NCBI RefSeq assembly: GCF_014648875.1
Contig: NZ_BMRY01000003.1
Span: forward strand, 62,001 to 126,000
Reading direction: 5' to 3'
DNA: 64,000 nt
Source of the DNA: Streptomyces parvus
Lineage (GTDB): Bacteria; Actinomycetota; Actinomycetes; Streptomycetales; Streptomycetaceae
Part shown: positions 25,807 through 35,074 of the stretch, one piece after another
Numbering within the stretch: position 1 is the first letter of the stretch
Layout: each line of letters starts with the position of its first letter
The notes under the pieces: generated by a model
The model's input: only the letters and a program-made list of their open reading frames with translations
Told to the model about the DNA's origin: nothing
The model's database searches: none
Position numbers and translations under genes: made by a program

Positions 25807-27096
25807 ATGCTCGCCGCCATGCCCGATTCCGCCCTCTCGCCCCTTTCCGCGGGCGGCCCAGCCCTCCGCGACAGCGGCGACGCCTGCCCGGGGACGCTGC
25901 GGCTGCACCGGGCCGACGACGGTGCGCTGGCCCGGGTCCGGGTGCCCGGCGGGGTGCTGAGCGCGGACCGGGCGGACGCGCTGCTGGCGGCGGCCGGCCG
26001 GTTCGGGGACAGTGAGCTGCATCTCACCTCGCGGGGCAACGTCCAGCTGCGCGGCCTCGACGCGGAGTGCGGAGGCGGGCTCGCCGAGCTGCTCACCGCC
26101 GCCGGGCTGCTGCCGTCCGCCGCGCACGAGCGGGCCCGCAACATCGTGGCCTCGCCGCTCGCCGGGCTGGACGGATCGCCCCCGGTCAGCGGCTGGTTGT
26201 CCGGACTGGACGGCCTGGTCTGCGGATCGGCCGCCGCCGCCTCGCTCTCCGGCCGCTTCCTCTTCGCCCTGGACGACGGCCGAGGTGATGTGGACGCGCT
26301 GGGCGCCGACGTGACCCTGATCGCGGCGGGCGACAGCTGCCTCCTGCGGATCGGGGCCTCGGACGAGGTGTTCCGGGTACCGGGCGGGGAAGGCCCCCGC
26401 GCCGCGCTCCTGGCCGCCGAGGCGTTCCTGCGGGCCGCCCGGGAATCCGGCGCGTGGCGCGTGAAGGACCTGCCCGACGGCGTACGGGCCGATCTGGTGC
26501 GAACCGTCGGTGCGGGGGCCGGTCCGGCGGTGCATCGCCCCCGGCCGCGTACGGCGACGCCCCCTGCCCCGGGCGCGCACGCTTCCGCCAGCGCGATCAG
26601 CGTCGACGTACCCCTGGGGCGGCTCACCTCCTCCCAGTGGCGGCTGCTCACCGAAACGGCCCGCCGGTACGGGAACGAGCTCCGGCTCACCCCGTGGCGC
26701 GGGATCGTCGTCCCCGGCCCCTTCGCGCACGACGAGGCGGTGGAGGCGCTCCGGGCGCTGGACGCGGCCGGGCTGATCACCGCCCCCGACTCCCCGTGGA
26801 CCGGGGTCGGCGCGTGCATCGGCCGCCCCGGCTGCGCGAAGTCCCTGTCCGACGTGCGGGCCGAAGCCGGGGCCGCCGTCGGACCGGTCGGGCGGCTCCC
26901 TGTCTACTGGTCCGGGTGCGAACGCCGCTGCGGCCACCCCCACGGGGAGTGGATCGACGTGGTCGCAACGCCCGACGGGCACCGGATCTCGCACGTACGG
27001 GGAGAGCGGCGGGACCCCCGGACGACCGTTCCGACCGTTCGGAACGGCGCCCCGGCACGGCTGGCGGCAGCGGTGGCCGAGGCCCGCGCCCTCTGA
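25807..27096 (+). CDS. cobG: Precorrin-3B synthase
   Basis: Oxygen-dependent enzyme that converts precorrin-3A to precorrin-3B in the aerobic cobalamin pathway. The 429-residue protein shows the duplicated sulfite/nitrite-reductase-like fold: an [15 protein letters not shown] motif in the first half and [15 protein letters not shown] in the second. The [4Fe-4S]/siroheme-type Cys set is [10 protein letters not shown] and [15 protein letters not shown] 25807 has GGGAG about ten bases upstream; an ATG four codons later lacks an RBS. It starts the plus-strand cobG-cobH-cobIJ group, divergent from cobN. The requirement for O2 marks the pathway as aerobic. Confidence 0.93.
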   Translation: MLAAMPDSALSPLSAGGPALRDSGDACPGTLRLHRADDGALARVRVPGGVLSADRADALLAAAGRFGDSELHLTSRGNVQLRGLDAECGGGLAELLTAAGLLPSAAHERARNIVASPLAGLDGSPPVSGWLSGLDGLVCGSAAAASLSGRFLFALDDGRGDVDALGADVTLIAAGDSCLLRIGASDEVFRVPGGEGPRAALLAAEAFLRAARESGAWRVKDLPDGVRADLVRTVGAGAGPAVHRPRPRTATPPAPGAHASASAISVDVPLGRLTSSQWRLLTETARRYGNELRLTPWRGIVVPGPFAHDEAVEALRALDAAGLITAPDSPWTGVGACIGRPGCAKSLSDVRAEAGAAVGPVGRLPVYWSGCERRCGHPHGEWIDVVATPDGHRISHVRGERRDPRTTVPTVRNGAPARLAAAVAEARAL

Positions 27097-27145
27097 CGCA
27101 ACACCCGATTCCTCTGACGTATCAGCTGAAGAAAGCGACAGCACT

Positions 27146-27772
27146 GTGCACCAGTACGAGAAGGACGGACCGGCGATCTACCGCCAGTCCTTCGCCACCA
27201 TCCGCGCGGAGGCGGATCTCGCCGGGCTGCCCGCCGACGTCAGCCAGGTCGCCGTCCGGATGATCCACGCCTGCGGCATGGTCGACCTCGTCAAGGACCT
27301 CGCCTTCTCGCCGAACGCCGTGGCCGACGCCCGCGCCGCTCTGCGCGCCGGCGCACCGATCCTCTGCGACGTGGCGATGGTCGCCAGCGGGGTCACCCGC
27401 AAGCGGCTGCCCGCGGACAACGACGTGGTGTGCACGCTGTCCGACCCGTCCGTGCCCGAACTGGCCGCGAAGATGGGGACGACGCGCAGTGCGGCGGCCC
27501 TGGAGCTGTGGCGGGACCGGATGGAGGGGGCGGTGGTCGCGGTCGGCAACGCGCCGACGGCCCTGTTCCGGCTGCTGGAGATGATCGAGGAGGGCGCCCC
27601 GCGCCCGGCCGCCGTGATCGGCGTCCCGGTCGGCTTCGTCGGCGCGATGGAGTCCAAGGAGGCCCTGGCCGAGCACCCGTCGGGCCTGGAGCACCTGATC
27701 ATCCGCGGCCGGCGCGGCGGCAGCGCGATAGCTGCGGCGGCCCTGAACGCCATCGCGAGCGAGGAAGAGTAG
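27146..27772 (+). CDS. cobH: Precorrin-8X methylmutase
   Basis: Moves the methyl group from C11 to C12 to give hydrogenobyrinic acid. The 208-residue length and the motifs [11 protein letters not shown] (catalytic His), [33 protein letters not shown] and [18 protein letters not shown] are standard for CobH/CbiC. It starts at GTG 27146, 49 bases after cobG, with only a weak purine-rich RBS, and ends two bases before the cobIJ ATG, so expression with its neighbours is likely. Confidence 0.96.
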   Translation: MHQYEKDGPAIYRQSFATIRAEADLAGLPADVSQVAVRMIHACGMVDLVKDLAFSPNAVADARAALRAGAPILCDVAMVASGVTRKRLPADNDVVCTLSDPSVPELAAKMGTTRSAAALELWRDRMEGAVVAVGNAPTALFRLLEMIEEGAPRPAAVIGVPVGFVGAMESKEALAEHPSGLEHLIIRGRRGGSAIAAAALNAIASEEE

Positions 27773-27774
27773 TG

Positions 27775-29289
27775 ATGAGCGAGTCCAGCGGCAGCACGGG
27801 CCGTCTCTACGGTGTCGGACTCGGCCCCGGCGACCCGAACCTGATGACCCTGCGGGCCGTCCAGGCCATCGGCGAGGCCGACGTCGTCGCGTACCACAGC
27901 GCCCGGCACGGCCGCTCGATCGCGCGCTCCATCGCCGCCGCGCACCTGCGGCCGGACCACATCGAGGAGGCCCTGGTCTACCCCGTCACGACGGAGACCA
28001 CGGACCACCCCGGCGGCTACCGGGGCGCGTTGGAGGAGTTCTACGAGGCGGCCGCGGCCCGTCTCGCGGCGCATCTGGACGCGGGCCGGACGGTCGCGGT
28101 GCTCGCCGAGGGCGACCCGATGTTCTACGGCTCATACATGCACATGCACAAGCGCCTTGCGGACCGGTACGCGACCGAGGTCATCCCGGGTGTCACGTCC
28201 GTCAGTGCTGCCGCCGCCCGGCTCGGCACCCCGCTCGTCGAGGGTGAGGAGATCCTGACGATCCTGCCCGGCACGCTGCCGGAGGAGGAGCTGACGGCCC
28301 GTCTCGCCGCGACAGACACGGCGGTGGTGATGAAACTGGGGCGGACGTTCCCGGCGGTGCGCGGGGCGTTCGAGGCGTCGGGCCGGCTGCCGGAGGCGCG
28401 GTACGTGGAGCGGGCCACGATGGCCGGGGAGCGTACGGGCGAACTGGCGGACATCGACCCGGAGTCGGTCCCGTACTTCTCGGTGGCGGTGCTGCCGAGC
28501 CGCGTCGACGCGCCGCGTCCGTCCGGAACAGCCGCCGGCGAGGTCGTGGTCGTCGGCACCGGTCCGGCGGGCCCGCTGTGGCTGACGCCCCAGACGCGGG
28601 GCGCGCTGGCGGCGGCCGACGCCCTGGTCGGCTACACGACGTACCTGGACCGGGTGCCGGTCCGCCCCGGGCAGGCGCGGCACGGCTCGGACAACAAGGT
28701 GGAGTCGGAGCGGGCGGAGTTCGCGCTCGACCTGGCCCGGCGGGGCCACCGGGTCGCGGTGGTCTCGGGCGGCGACCCCGGGGTCTTCGCGATGGCGACG
28801 GCGGTGCTGGAGGTGGCCTCGCAGGACGCCTACGCGGACATCCCCGTCCGGGTGCTGCCCGGCGTCACCGCGGCGAACGCCGCAGCCGCCCGCGCGGGTG
28901 CGCCGCTCGGCCACGACTACGCCACGATCTCCCTCTCGGACCGGCTCAAGCCGTGGGAGGTCATCGCGGAGCGGCTCCGTGCGGCGGCCTCGGCGGACCT
29001 GGTGCTCGCTCTGTACAACCCGGGGTCCAAGTCCCGTACGTGGCAGGTCGGCCAGGCCCGCGACCTGCTCCTGGAACACCGCTCGCCGGACACCCCGGTC
29101 GTTCTGGCGCGGGACGTGGGCGGCCCGACGGAGTCCGTACGTACGGTGCGGCTGGCCGACGTCGACCCGGCGGAGGTGGACATGCGGACGCTGCTGATCG
29201 TGGGCTCGTCGCAGACGCGGTGGGTGAAGCGGGGCGAGGACGGCGGCCGGGGCGTCGTCTGGACGCCGCGCCGCTACCCGGAGGCGTAG
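27775..29289 (+). CDS. cobIJ: Fused precorrin-2 C20- and precorrin-3B C17-methyltransferases
   Basis: Two SAM-dependent corrin methyltransferases in one 504-residue chain. The CobI half (about residues 10-240) has LYGVGLGPGDPNLMTLRA, LAEGDPMFYGSYMHMHKRL and EVIPGVTSVSAAAARLG. The CobJ half (about 250-490) has VVVVGTGPAGPLWLTPQT, VVSGGDPGVFAMATAV, VRVLPGVTAANAAAARAGAP and LVLALYNPGSKSRTWQ. Fusion of CobI with CobJ is common in actinobacteria and may channel precorrin-2/3 intermediates around CobG. ATG 27775 follows the cobH stop by two bases. Confidence 0.95.
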   Translation: MSESSGSTGRLYGVGLGPGDPNLMTLRAVQAIGEADVVAYHSARHGRSIARSIAAAHLRPDHIEEALVYPVTTETTDHPGGYRGALEEFYEAAAARLAAHLDAGRTVAVLAEGDPMFYGSYMHMHKRLADRYATEVIPGVTSVSAAAARLGTPLVEGEEILTILPGTLPEEELTARLAATDTAVVMKLGRTFPAVRGAFEASGRLPEARYVERATMAGERTGELADIDPESVPYFSVAVLPSRVDAPRPSGTAAGEVVVVGTGPAGPLWLTPQTRGALAAADALVGYTTYLDRVPVRPGQARHGSDNKVESERAEFALDLARRGHRVAVVSGGDPGVFAMATAVLEVASQDAYADIPVRVLPGVTAANAAAARAGAPLGHDYATISLSDRLKPWEVIAERLRAAASADLVLALYNPGSKSRTWQVGQARDLLLEHRSPDTPVVLARDVGGPTESVRTVRLADVDPAEVDMRTLLIVGSSQTRWVKRGEDGGRGVVWTPRRYPEA

Positions 29290-29340
29290 CCCCCTCGGGC
29301 CCGCTGCTCGGGCCCGGAGGCGTAGAGCTTCCGGAAACCG

Positions 29341-30111
29341 CTAGCCGGGTTCGTGCAGTCGGCGTACCCAGCGCGCGGCCTCGTCGGGCGTACGGGCCAC
29401 CGGCACCCCGTCCGGTACCGGTGGCCGCCGGACGACCACGACCGGGATCCCGGCCTCACGGGCGGCGGTGAGCTTGGGCGCGGTGGCGTCCCCGCCGCTG
29501 TCCTTGGTGACGAGGACGTCGATGCGGTGGCGCCGGAGGAGCTCCCGCTCCCCGTCGAGGCCGAACGGGCCCCGGTCGAGGAGCACCTCCATCCGGGCCG
29601 GGCAGGGCGGCTCCGGCGCGTCGACGGACCGGACGAGGAACCACAGCGCGTCGAGGCCCGCCCCCGCGAAGGCGGCGAGCCCCATCCGCCCGGTGGTGAG
29701 GAAGACCCGCTCGCCGAGTGCGGGCAGCAGCCCGGCGGCCTCGGCGAGCGATCCGGCGGAGTGCCAGCGGTCACCGTCCTGGGCGACCCAGCCGGGCCGA
29801 CGGAGGGCGAGGAGGGGAACATGGGCCAGGGCGGCGGCCTCGGCGGCGTTCCGGCTCATGGCGGCGGCGAAGGGATGGGTGGCGTCGATGAGGGCGTCCA
29901 CGTCGTGCTCACGCATCCAGGCGGCGAGCCCCTCGGGCCCGCCGAACCCGCCGATACGCACCTCCCCCGGTGGCAGCCGGGGGGCGGCGACCCGGCCCGC
30001 GAGCGAGGTGGTGACCCGGACGCTCCGGTCACCGGCCAGGCTCTCGGCCAGCCGGCGCGCCTCGGTCGTACCGCCCAGGACAAGGACATGCACGGCAGCA
30101 GGTACAGGCAT
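29341..30111 (-). CDS. cobK: Precorrin-6A reductase
   Basis: NADPH-dependent reductase of the corrin ring, 256 residues. Recognisable segments: HVLVLGGTTEARRLAESL at the N terminus (nucleotide-binding), DALIDATHPFAAAMSRNA, RVFLTTGRMGLAAF and VLVTKDSGGDATAPKLTAAR. It is convergent with cobIJ and divergent from cbiD, with start codons only 17 bases apart; the two divergent promoters therefore overlap and may be co-regulated. ATG 30111 was preferred over the internal GTG 30093, which would also leave the Rossmann motif intact. Confidence 0.93.
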   Translation of the reverse strand: MPVPAAVHVLVLGGTTEARRLAESLAGDRSVRVTTSLAGRVAAPRLPPGEVRIGGFGGPEGLAAWMREHDVDALIDATHPFAAAMSRNAAEAAALAHVPLLALRRPGWVAQDGDRWHSAGSLAEAAGLLPALGERVFLTTGRMGLAAFAGAGLDALWFLVRSVDAPEPPCPARMEVLLDRGPFGLDGERELLRRHRIDVLVTKDSGGDATAPKLTAAREAGIPVVVVRRPPVPDGVPVARTPDEAARWVRRLHEPG

Positions 30112-30128
30112 CGGAACGGACTCTTCTC

Positions 30129-31238
30129 GTGAACGCTGAGACGCAGGGCGGTCGCAGTGCCCAACTCAAGCACACCGGTCTGCGCCCCGGCTGGACGACC
30201 GGCGCCTGTGCGACGGCGGCGACGACGGCCGCGTACACGGCACTGCTGACCGGCGACTTCCCGGACCCGGTGTCCATCACGCTGCCGAAGGGCCAGACAC
30301 CGGCGTTCGCGCTGGCGGTGGAGGAGCTGGGGCCCGGGCAGGCGAGCGCCGGGGTGGTGAAGGACGCGGGGGACGACCCGGACGTGACGCACGGGGCGCT
30401 GGTGCGGGCGACGGTACGGAGGCTGCCGCCGGGCTCCGGGGTGGTGTTCCGGGCGGGCTCCGGCGTCGGTACGGTCACCCTCCCCGGCCTGCCGCTGGAG
30501 GTCGGGGAGCCCGCGGTGAACCCGGTGCCGCGCCGGCTGATGCGGGAGCACGTGGAGCGGGTGGCGGCGGAGCACGGTGCGGCGGGCGACGTGGAGATCA
30601 CGGTGTCGGTCGACCACGGCGAGGAGATCGCCCGCTCGACGTGGAACGGCCGCCTGGGCATCCTGGGCGGCCTGTCGATCCTCGGCACGACGGGGGTGGT
30701 CGTCCCCTACTCCTGCTCGGCCTGGATCGACTCGATCCGCCGGGGCGTGGACGTGGCGCGGGCGGCGGGCCTGACGCATGTGGCGGGCTGCACGGGTTCG
30801 ACGTCGGAACGGACGGTGCGCGCGGAGTACGACCTACCGGACATCGCGCTGCTGGACATGGGGGACTTCGCGGGCGCGGTGCTGAAGTACGTACGTCGGC
30901 ACCCGGTCGACCGCCTCACGATCTGCGGCGGCTTCGCCAAGCTCTCCAAGCTGGCGGCGGGCCACCTGGACCTCCACTCGGCCCGCTCCCAGGTGGACAA
31001 GGCCTTCCTGGCCGACCTGGCCCGGACGGGCGGCGCGGACGAGGACCTGGCCGCCCGGATCGCCACCGCCAACACGGGCCTGGAGGCGCTGCGCCTGTGC
31101 GAGGCGGCGGGCGTCCCCCTGGGCGATCTGGTGGCGGCCCGCGCCCGGGACGAGGCCCTGTCCGTGCTCCGGGGCGCGCCGGTCGCGGTGGACGTGCTCT
31201 GCATCGACCGGGCGGGGGTGGTGGTGGGGCGGGGGTAG
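30129..31238 (+). CDS. cbiD: Cobalt-precorrin-5B (C1)-methyltransferase
   Basis: SAM-dependent methylation at C1 of the corrin ring, known from the anaerobic pathway. The 369-residue product starts GLRPGWTTGACATAATTAA and contains NPVPRRLMREHVERVA, LGILGGLSILGTTGVVVPYS, THVAGCTGSTSERTVR and GDFAGAVLKYVRRHP, all typical of CbiD. Its presence with CobG (aerobic) and without CobF in view points to a mixed gene set. GTG 30129 is 17 bases from the divergent cobK start. No other cobalamin gene follows on this strand. Confidence 0.93.
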   Translation: MNAETQGGRSAQLKHTGLRPGWTTGACATAATTAAYTALLTGDFPDPVSITLPKGQTPAFALAVEELGPGQASAGVVKDAGDDPDVTHGALVRATVRRLPPGSGVVFRAGSGVGTVTLPGLPLEVGEPAVNPVPRRLMREHVERVAAEHGAAGDVEITVSVDHGEEIARSTWNGRLGILGGLSILGTTGVVVPYSCSAWIDSIRRGVDVARAAGLTHVAGCTGSTSERTVRAEYDLPDIALLDMGDFAGAVLKYVRRHPVDRLTICGGFAKLSKLAAGHLDLHSARSQVDKAFLADLARTGGADEDLAARIATANTGLEALRLCEAAGVPLGDLVAARARDEALSVLRGAPVAVDVLCIDRAGVVVGRG

Positions 31239-31308
31239 GGGCGGAACAGATCGACGCGCAGGGCCCGGACACGGGCACGGCCACGGCGCGGGGTGAGACG
31301 GCGGCCCC

Positions 31309-31929
31309 TCACCCACCGCTGAGGGGCGAGCCCCAGCCGGTATCGTGCAGGGCCCGTCGTTCCAGATGGCCGAGCAGATGACCGGCCGCCCGTCCCACGG
31401 TGCACTCCGGTGCCCCGACCGCGACCAGGTCGGCAATGATCCGTTCCCGAACCACCTCGTCCGACCACTCTCCACTCAGGAGAGGCAGAAGCAACAGGAA
31501 GCGGCCGGAGGCGTCCTGGACACCGTCTGCCGGGGGCTCGGGGCAGTCGGCGACCCGGGTCAGCTCACGCCACGAAAGCCCCGAGACCAGGGCCGGGCTG
31601 AAGCCCGCGCCCGTGCCCGTGGTCTGACCGCCGGGGTGGTAGTCGACCCCGAACTCGTCAACAAGGTTGCGGTAGACCACGACAACACCGGAAGCAGGGT
31701 GACTGTCCGGCACCAAGGCCCGGAACACCGGCCACTGTTCGGGATCGAAGAGCACCTCGGCGAGGGCATCGGCGTCGCCCCCGTCCCCACCGAACCAATC
31801 GGGGTCCGCCCGCCCGGCACACGTCCCGTCACCGCACATCGCCAACAGATGGTTGGCCCAGAAGCCACGCCGTCCCAGGAGCGACTCCCCCGCCACGACC
31901 GGCCCGTGGCCGTACCCCTCGATCAGCAC
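31309..31929 (-). CDS. Hypothetical cytosolic protein
   Basis: A 206-residue acidic protein without signal peptide or membrane helix. The N-terminal part has GPVVAGESLLGRRGFWANHL and two close Cys (MCGDGTCAG). Further on are VVVVYRNLVDEFGVDYHPGG and a Trp/Arg-containing GLSWRELTRVADCPEP. No family was recognised; its size and composition resemble small orphan proteins scattered in Streptomyces, some of which are immunity-like. The GTG start has no RBS, and the sequence CAGAAT six bases upstream could be a -10 giving a leaderless transcript. A TGTCAG/CTGACA palindrome lies in the same promoter region. Confidence 0.55.
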   Translation of the reverse strand: MLIEGYGHGPVVAGESLLGRRGFWANHLLAMCGDGTCAGRADPDWFGGDGGDADALAEVLFDPEQWPVFRALVPDSHPASGVVVVYRNLVDEFGVDYHPGGQTTGTGAGFSPALVSGLSWRELTRVADCPEPPADGVQDASGRFLLLLPLLSGEWSDEVVRERIIADLVAVGAPECTVGRAAGHLLGHLERRALHDTGWGSPLSGG

Positions 31930-31939
31930 ACGGGGATTC

Positions 31940-31957
31940 TGTCAGCGATCACTGACA
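31940..31957. promoter_or_regulatory. Operator-like palindrome upstream of the 206-residue orphan gene
   Basis: TGTCAG (31940-31945) and CTGACA (31952-31957) form a 6+6 inverted repeat with a six-base spacer, 11-28 bases upstream of the GTG start at 31929. Its position over the predicted promoter suggests a repressor site; the regulator is unknown. Confidence 0.4.
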
Positions 31958-32029
31958 CGGCCCGGGATTGCGAGCCCCGGGGCGCTCCTCCCCGGGCCCC
32001 GCAGCGGCATTCCTCGCCCCCTTGCCCCG

Positions 32030-32566
32030 TTATTCCCTCCCCTCCACCTGCGTCAGCGCCTCCGTGATCATGCGGGTCGCGAAGTTCTGGTCGTCCGTCA
32101 TGCGGTTGATGTGTTCGGCGAGCAGGAACGCCGTCGCCTCCAGCGGGGTCAGTTCCGCTTCTGTCCAGTCGCCGTACTGGTTGCGCCACAGCGTGGGGCT
32201 CAGGCCGATGGCGGCCGCGACGGCCAGGCCCGCCATCGTGGGGACGGCCTGGGGCGGGACGCTCCTCGGCAGCATCTTCAGGGAGGTGACGAGGGTCGGC
32301 ACCACGTATTCGACGACGTCCTTGTCGTGCGCCTCGTGGGCCTCCCGGAGCCACTTCATGTACAGGTAGATGAGCGTGCACGTTCCGTCCAGCACGTCGT
32401 CGATGCCCTCCGGGCCGAGCGACGCGAGGAGTTGCTGGATCAGCTGCTCCTGTTCCGGGTCGGTCCCGCTCCTGCCCGCGTGAACGGTCCTGATCCGGGA
32501 GTCGACCAGCATGAGCGCCGCGCCCACATCGCCGGCGGGAGCGTGTCGAGGTTCGAAGGGCGACAA
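32030..32566 (-). CDS. Hypothetical alpha-helical protein
   Basis: A protein of about 178 residues, mostly helical, with segments EQLIQQLLASLGPEGIDDVL, CTLIYLYMKWLREAHEAH, PTLVTSLKMLPRSVPPQAV and a C terminus EALTQVEGRE. No signal peptide or clear membrane span. No family was recognised. The start is uncertain: TTG 32566 has AGGA eight bases upstream, while ATG 32512 would drop 18 residues. The longer frame upstream to 32833 contains no family-like sequence. It is divergent from the I36-like inhibitor gene. Confidence 0.5.
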   Translation of the reverse strand: MSPFEPRHAPAGDVGAALMLVDSRIRTVHAGRSGTDPEQEQLIQQLLASLGPEGIDDVLDGTCTLIYLYMKWLREAHEAHDKDVVEYVVPTLVTSLKMLPRSVPPQAVPTMAGLAVAAAIGLSPTLWRNQYGDWTEAELTPLEATAFLLAEHINRMTDDQNFATRMITEALTQVEGRE

Positions 32567-32911
32567 GGCGGAAGTCCTTTTCGGGGTGGCTGCGGTGGGG
32601 CAGCGCGCGGTGTCCCAGCGCGGTCCGTACCTCTGCGCACTCGGACGACTACGCAGCCGACTCTCCACGATCCCGGCAGCTCCGTCGGGCACTTCACGGA
32701 TTTTCCCCCCGATTTCGCGCTTCGCACGCTCTGCCGCCAACGCGCACATCGCGTACACCTGGGGCTTTTCGCTCAGCCGCAACAGCGTGGCCGGACCGGT
32801 CGGCAGCGCGCGACAGTGATGCAGACCGAACACGGGTGCACGGGGGACCTGAAGGTGCTTGCGAACCCGTCCGTGGACGATGCCGAGAACCCTGAAGGGG
32901 GCAGAGAAGGC
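32567..32911. other. Intergenic region before the I36-like gene
   Basis: About 345 bases between divergent genes. A purine-rich RBS (agagaagg) for the plus-strand gene is visible at its right end. Open frames run across it on both strands but look like out-of-frame readings. No promoter, repeat or RNA was identified. Confidence 0.4.
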
Positions 32912-33307
32912 ATGAGGAAGATCAAGGGTGTGAGAGCGAAGGCGGCCATCGCGTCGGGTGCTGTACTGCTGGCGGGCCTGGGGATGGCCGCGACGGCCTC
33001 ACCGGCGCAGGCGGCCAGGTCGGACTGTTCTTCCGGGGCGCTGTGCGCCTGGCTCAGCTCCTCCTACGCGGGGACCCCGGGCCAGGTGTGGGGCAACAAC
33101 ACGGACCTGCGGCAGTACAACAAGTTCAACGACGCCGGCTCCGTCTACAACAACGGCAACTCCTGCGACGTCCGGCTCTACACGTTGAAGGACTACGAGG
33201 GCCGGACCTACCTCCTCAAGCGTGGTTACAGCATCTCCTCGCTGAAGACCCACTTCGCCGACGGCAGGTTCAAGTACGGCATCGCCTCGAACAAGTGGGT
33301 GTGCTGA
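32912..33307 (+). CDS. Secreted peptidase-inhibitor I36 (SMPI)-like protein
   Basis: A 131-residue exported protein. A Sec-type signal peptide (KIKGVRAKAAIASGAVLL core, likely cleavage after SPAQAA) leaves a mature domain of about 95 residues with four Cys, a GALCAWLSSSYAGTPGQVW start and DVRLYTLKDYEGRTYLLKRG in the middle. This beta/gamma-crystallin-like pattern matches the I36 family, represented by the Streptomyces metalloproteinase inhibitor SMPI. Actual inhibition is not shown; many I36-like proteins have unknown roles. The stop is four bases before the start of the lipoprotein gene, so both may share a transcript. Confidence 0.75.
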   Translation: MRKIKGVRAKAAIASGAVLLAGLGMAATASPAQAARSDCSSGALCAWLSSSYAGTPGQVWGNNTDLRQYNKFNDAGSVYNNGNSCDVRLYTLKDYEGRTYLLKRGYSISSLKTHFADGRFKYGIASNKWVC

Positions 33308-33311
33308 TCTG

Positions 33312-34217
33312 ATGCGGCGGATGCTGTGGCTTGCCGCCGCGGCATGCTTCCTCGTGGCCGGATGCACCTCGTCCGGCCACGATGGCCGTGCCGGCGGAGA
33401 GCTTCCCCGCCCGTTGTCAGGGGCCGTCCACTTCTCCGCGGACCAGGCCGACGCGCTGCGCGGGATGGAGGAGGAGGAGATCCGGTCCTGCATGCGGGAG
33501 CGAGGTCACGTCTACCGCACGGCCCCCGTGTCCGATCCGCGCAGGCTCGCCGCGGAGAACCCCTACGGACTGCTGGACGCCGACTGGGCCGAGGACGACG
33601 GCTACGGCATCACCGCAGGGCAACTGGCCGGCCGGCCGCGGGACCCGAACGCCCCGCACCTCTCCTCACTGCCGAAGGCCGAGCGTTCCGCCTGGGAGAA
33701 GGCGCTGCTGGGGGAGGAGAAGAACCACCGCACGCTCACCCTTCCGGACGGCATGAAGATCGGCTACGACCCCCGGTCCTGTGTCGAGGTCGCGAGCAGC
33801 ACGGTCTACGGGAAGCGCTGGACGGAGCTGCGCTACCTCGTGGAAGCCCTCACCAACGACATCGTCACCGCCGTACGGGACACCCCCGGCTTCCGGGACG
33901 CGGAGCTGGCGTGGGCGGACTGCATGGCGGAGCAGGGGCACGCGTACCGGAAGCTGTCGGAACCGCGGTCCGAGACGAAGCAGCGGCTGGAGAAGACCGG
34001 CCAGGATCCGGTCGCGCAGCGGTCCGTCGGGCGCGACGAGTTGGCGCTCGCCCGTCATGACCTGGCGTGCCAGCGTGACGCGGACCTGGCTCGGGCGGTG
34101 ACCGAGGCCCAGGGGGAGGCGGAGGTGAAGAGCCGTGAGCGATGGCGGAAAGAGATCGAGAAGTACGGTGCCATGAAGGCGTCCGCACTGGTCAAGGCTG
34201 ATCGCGCCGCCGGGTGA
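33312..34217 (+). CDS. Putative lipoprotein
   Basis: A 301-residue protein with a lipoprotein signal peptide ending in the lipobox LVAGC (Cys near residue 18), so it should be anchored to the outer face of the cytoplasmic membrane. The mature part is charged and helical, with three further Cys-containing motifs (RSCMRERGH, DPRSCVEV, WADCMAEQGH, LACQRDAD) spaced as if in a repeated CxxxxGH unit. This resembles a group of Streptomyces lipoproteins without known function. It starts four bases after the I36-like gene. Confidence 0.75.
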   Translation: MRRMLWLAAAACFLVAGCTSSGHDGRAGGELPRPLSGAVHFSADQADALRGMEEEEIRSCMRERGHVYRTAPVSDPRRLAAENPYGLLDADWAEDDGYGITAGQLAGRPRDPNAPHLSSLPKAERSAWEKALLGEEKNHRTLTLPDGMKIGYDPRSCVEVASSTVYGKRWTELRYLVEALTNDIVTAVRDTPGFRDAELAWADCMAEQGHAYRKLSEPRSETKQRLEKTGQDPVAQRSVGRDELALARHDLACQRDADLARAVTEAQGEAEVKSRERWRKEIEKYGAMKASALVKADRAAG

Positions 34218-34271
34218 ACCGCCCGCTCCCGCGCCTCCCGGAGCCCCCGCCGCATTCTCCGCCCCCTGACG

Positions 34272-34916
34272 TCACTTTCGCCAGAACAGATGGTGCGTCA
34301 TGCCGCTCGGGCTCGGCACGACGTCCACGTGGTAGCGGTCGCGCAGGTCGTCCGGTGAGTCCCACAGACGCAGGCCCGTGCCCAGCTTCACCGGGGCGAC
34401 CGCCACGTGCAGGGTGTCGACCAGGCCTGCGTCGAGGAACTCGCGGATCGTGGTGACTCCACCGCCGAGCCGGACGTCCTTGCCGCCCGCCGCTTCCCGT
34501 GCCCGGTCCAGGACCGTCGCCGGGTCGGCGTCGACGAAGTGGAACGTGGTGTCGGAGAGGGCCAGCGAGGGGCGTGTGTGGTGCGTCATCACGAACACCG
34601 GCGTGTGGAACGGGGGTTCGTCGCCCCACCAGCCCTGCCACTCGTGGTTCTCCCACGGGCCGCGCTGCGGGCCGAACTTGTTGCGGCCCATGATCTCGGC
34701 CCCGATGTTGTGCGTGAAGTCCCGGGTGAAGTAGTCGTCCAGGCCACGGCTCCCGCCGGGGTCCGTGCGGTTCGGCCAGCTCGCCGTGGCGCCCGCCCAG
34801 GAGAAGAGTTCCCCGGGGTCGACGTGGCCGAAGGGCCGCTCCAGCGTCTGGTTCTCACCGGCGGCGATACCGTCGCTCGACACCGTGAAGTTCTGCACTC
34901 GCAGCAGTTGAGCCAT
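34272..34916 (-). CDS. RibD C-terminal/dihydrofolate-reductase-like protein
   Basis: A 214-residue cytosolic protein of the RibD_C/DHFR-like reductase family. It starts LLRVQNFTVSSDGIAAGE, the usual first strand and loop, then GAEIMGRNKFGPQRGPW, FVMTHHTRPSL, KDVRLGGGVTTIREFLDAGL (the GGG nucleotide-binding turn) and a final HHLFWRK. Such stand-alone members are NAD(P)H-dependent reductases of unknown substrates; a role in riboflavin synthesis is not implied. A clear GGAGG lies before the ATG. It is a single-gene unit, divergent from the flavoprotein gene. Confidence 0.85.
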   Translation of the reverse strand: MAQLLRVQNFTVSSDGIAAGENQTLERPFGHVDPGELFSWAGATASWPNRTDPGGSRGLDDYFTRDFTHNIGAEIMGRNKFGPQRGPWENHEWQGWWGDEPPFHTPVFVMTHHTRPSLALSDTTFHFVDADPATVLDRAREAAGGKDVRLGGGVTTIREFLDAGLVDTLHVAVAPVKLGTGLRLWDSPDDLRDRYHVDVVPSPSGMTHHLFWRK

Positions 34917-35074
34917 GCCGTCCTCCTCTGTTCCTGACGTTCTCCTCGGGTAGACCGGGGGCGCCGTCTCAACTCATCGGTCCGGACGCGTCCGCAGGCC
35001 TCTCCCCCACTATCGCCTCCCGTCCCCCGTACGCTGCTGAGCCTCACCGCCCCAGCGATCAAACGGGAGAGTCC

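Noticed and set aside
29278..29330. Direct repeat ccggaggcgtag around the cobIJ stop
   Set aside because: Only 12 bp, in a GC-rich spacer of 51 bases; likely chance or a small slippage event.
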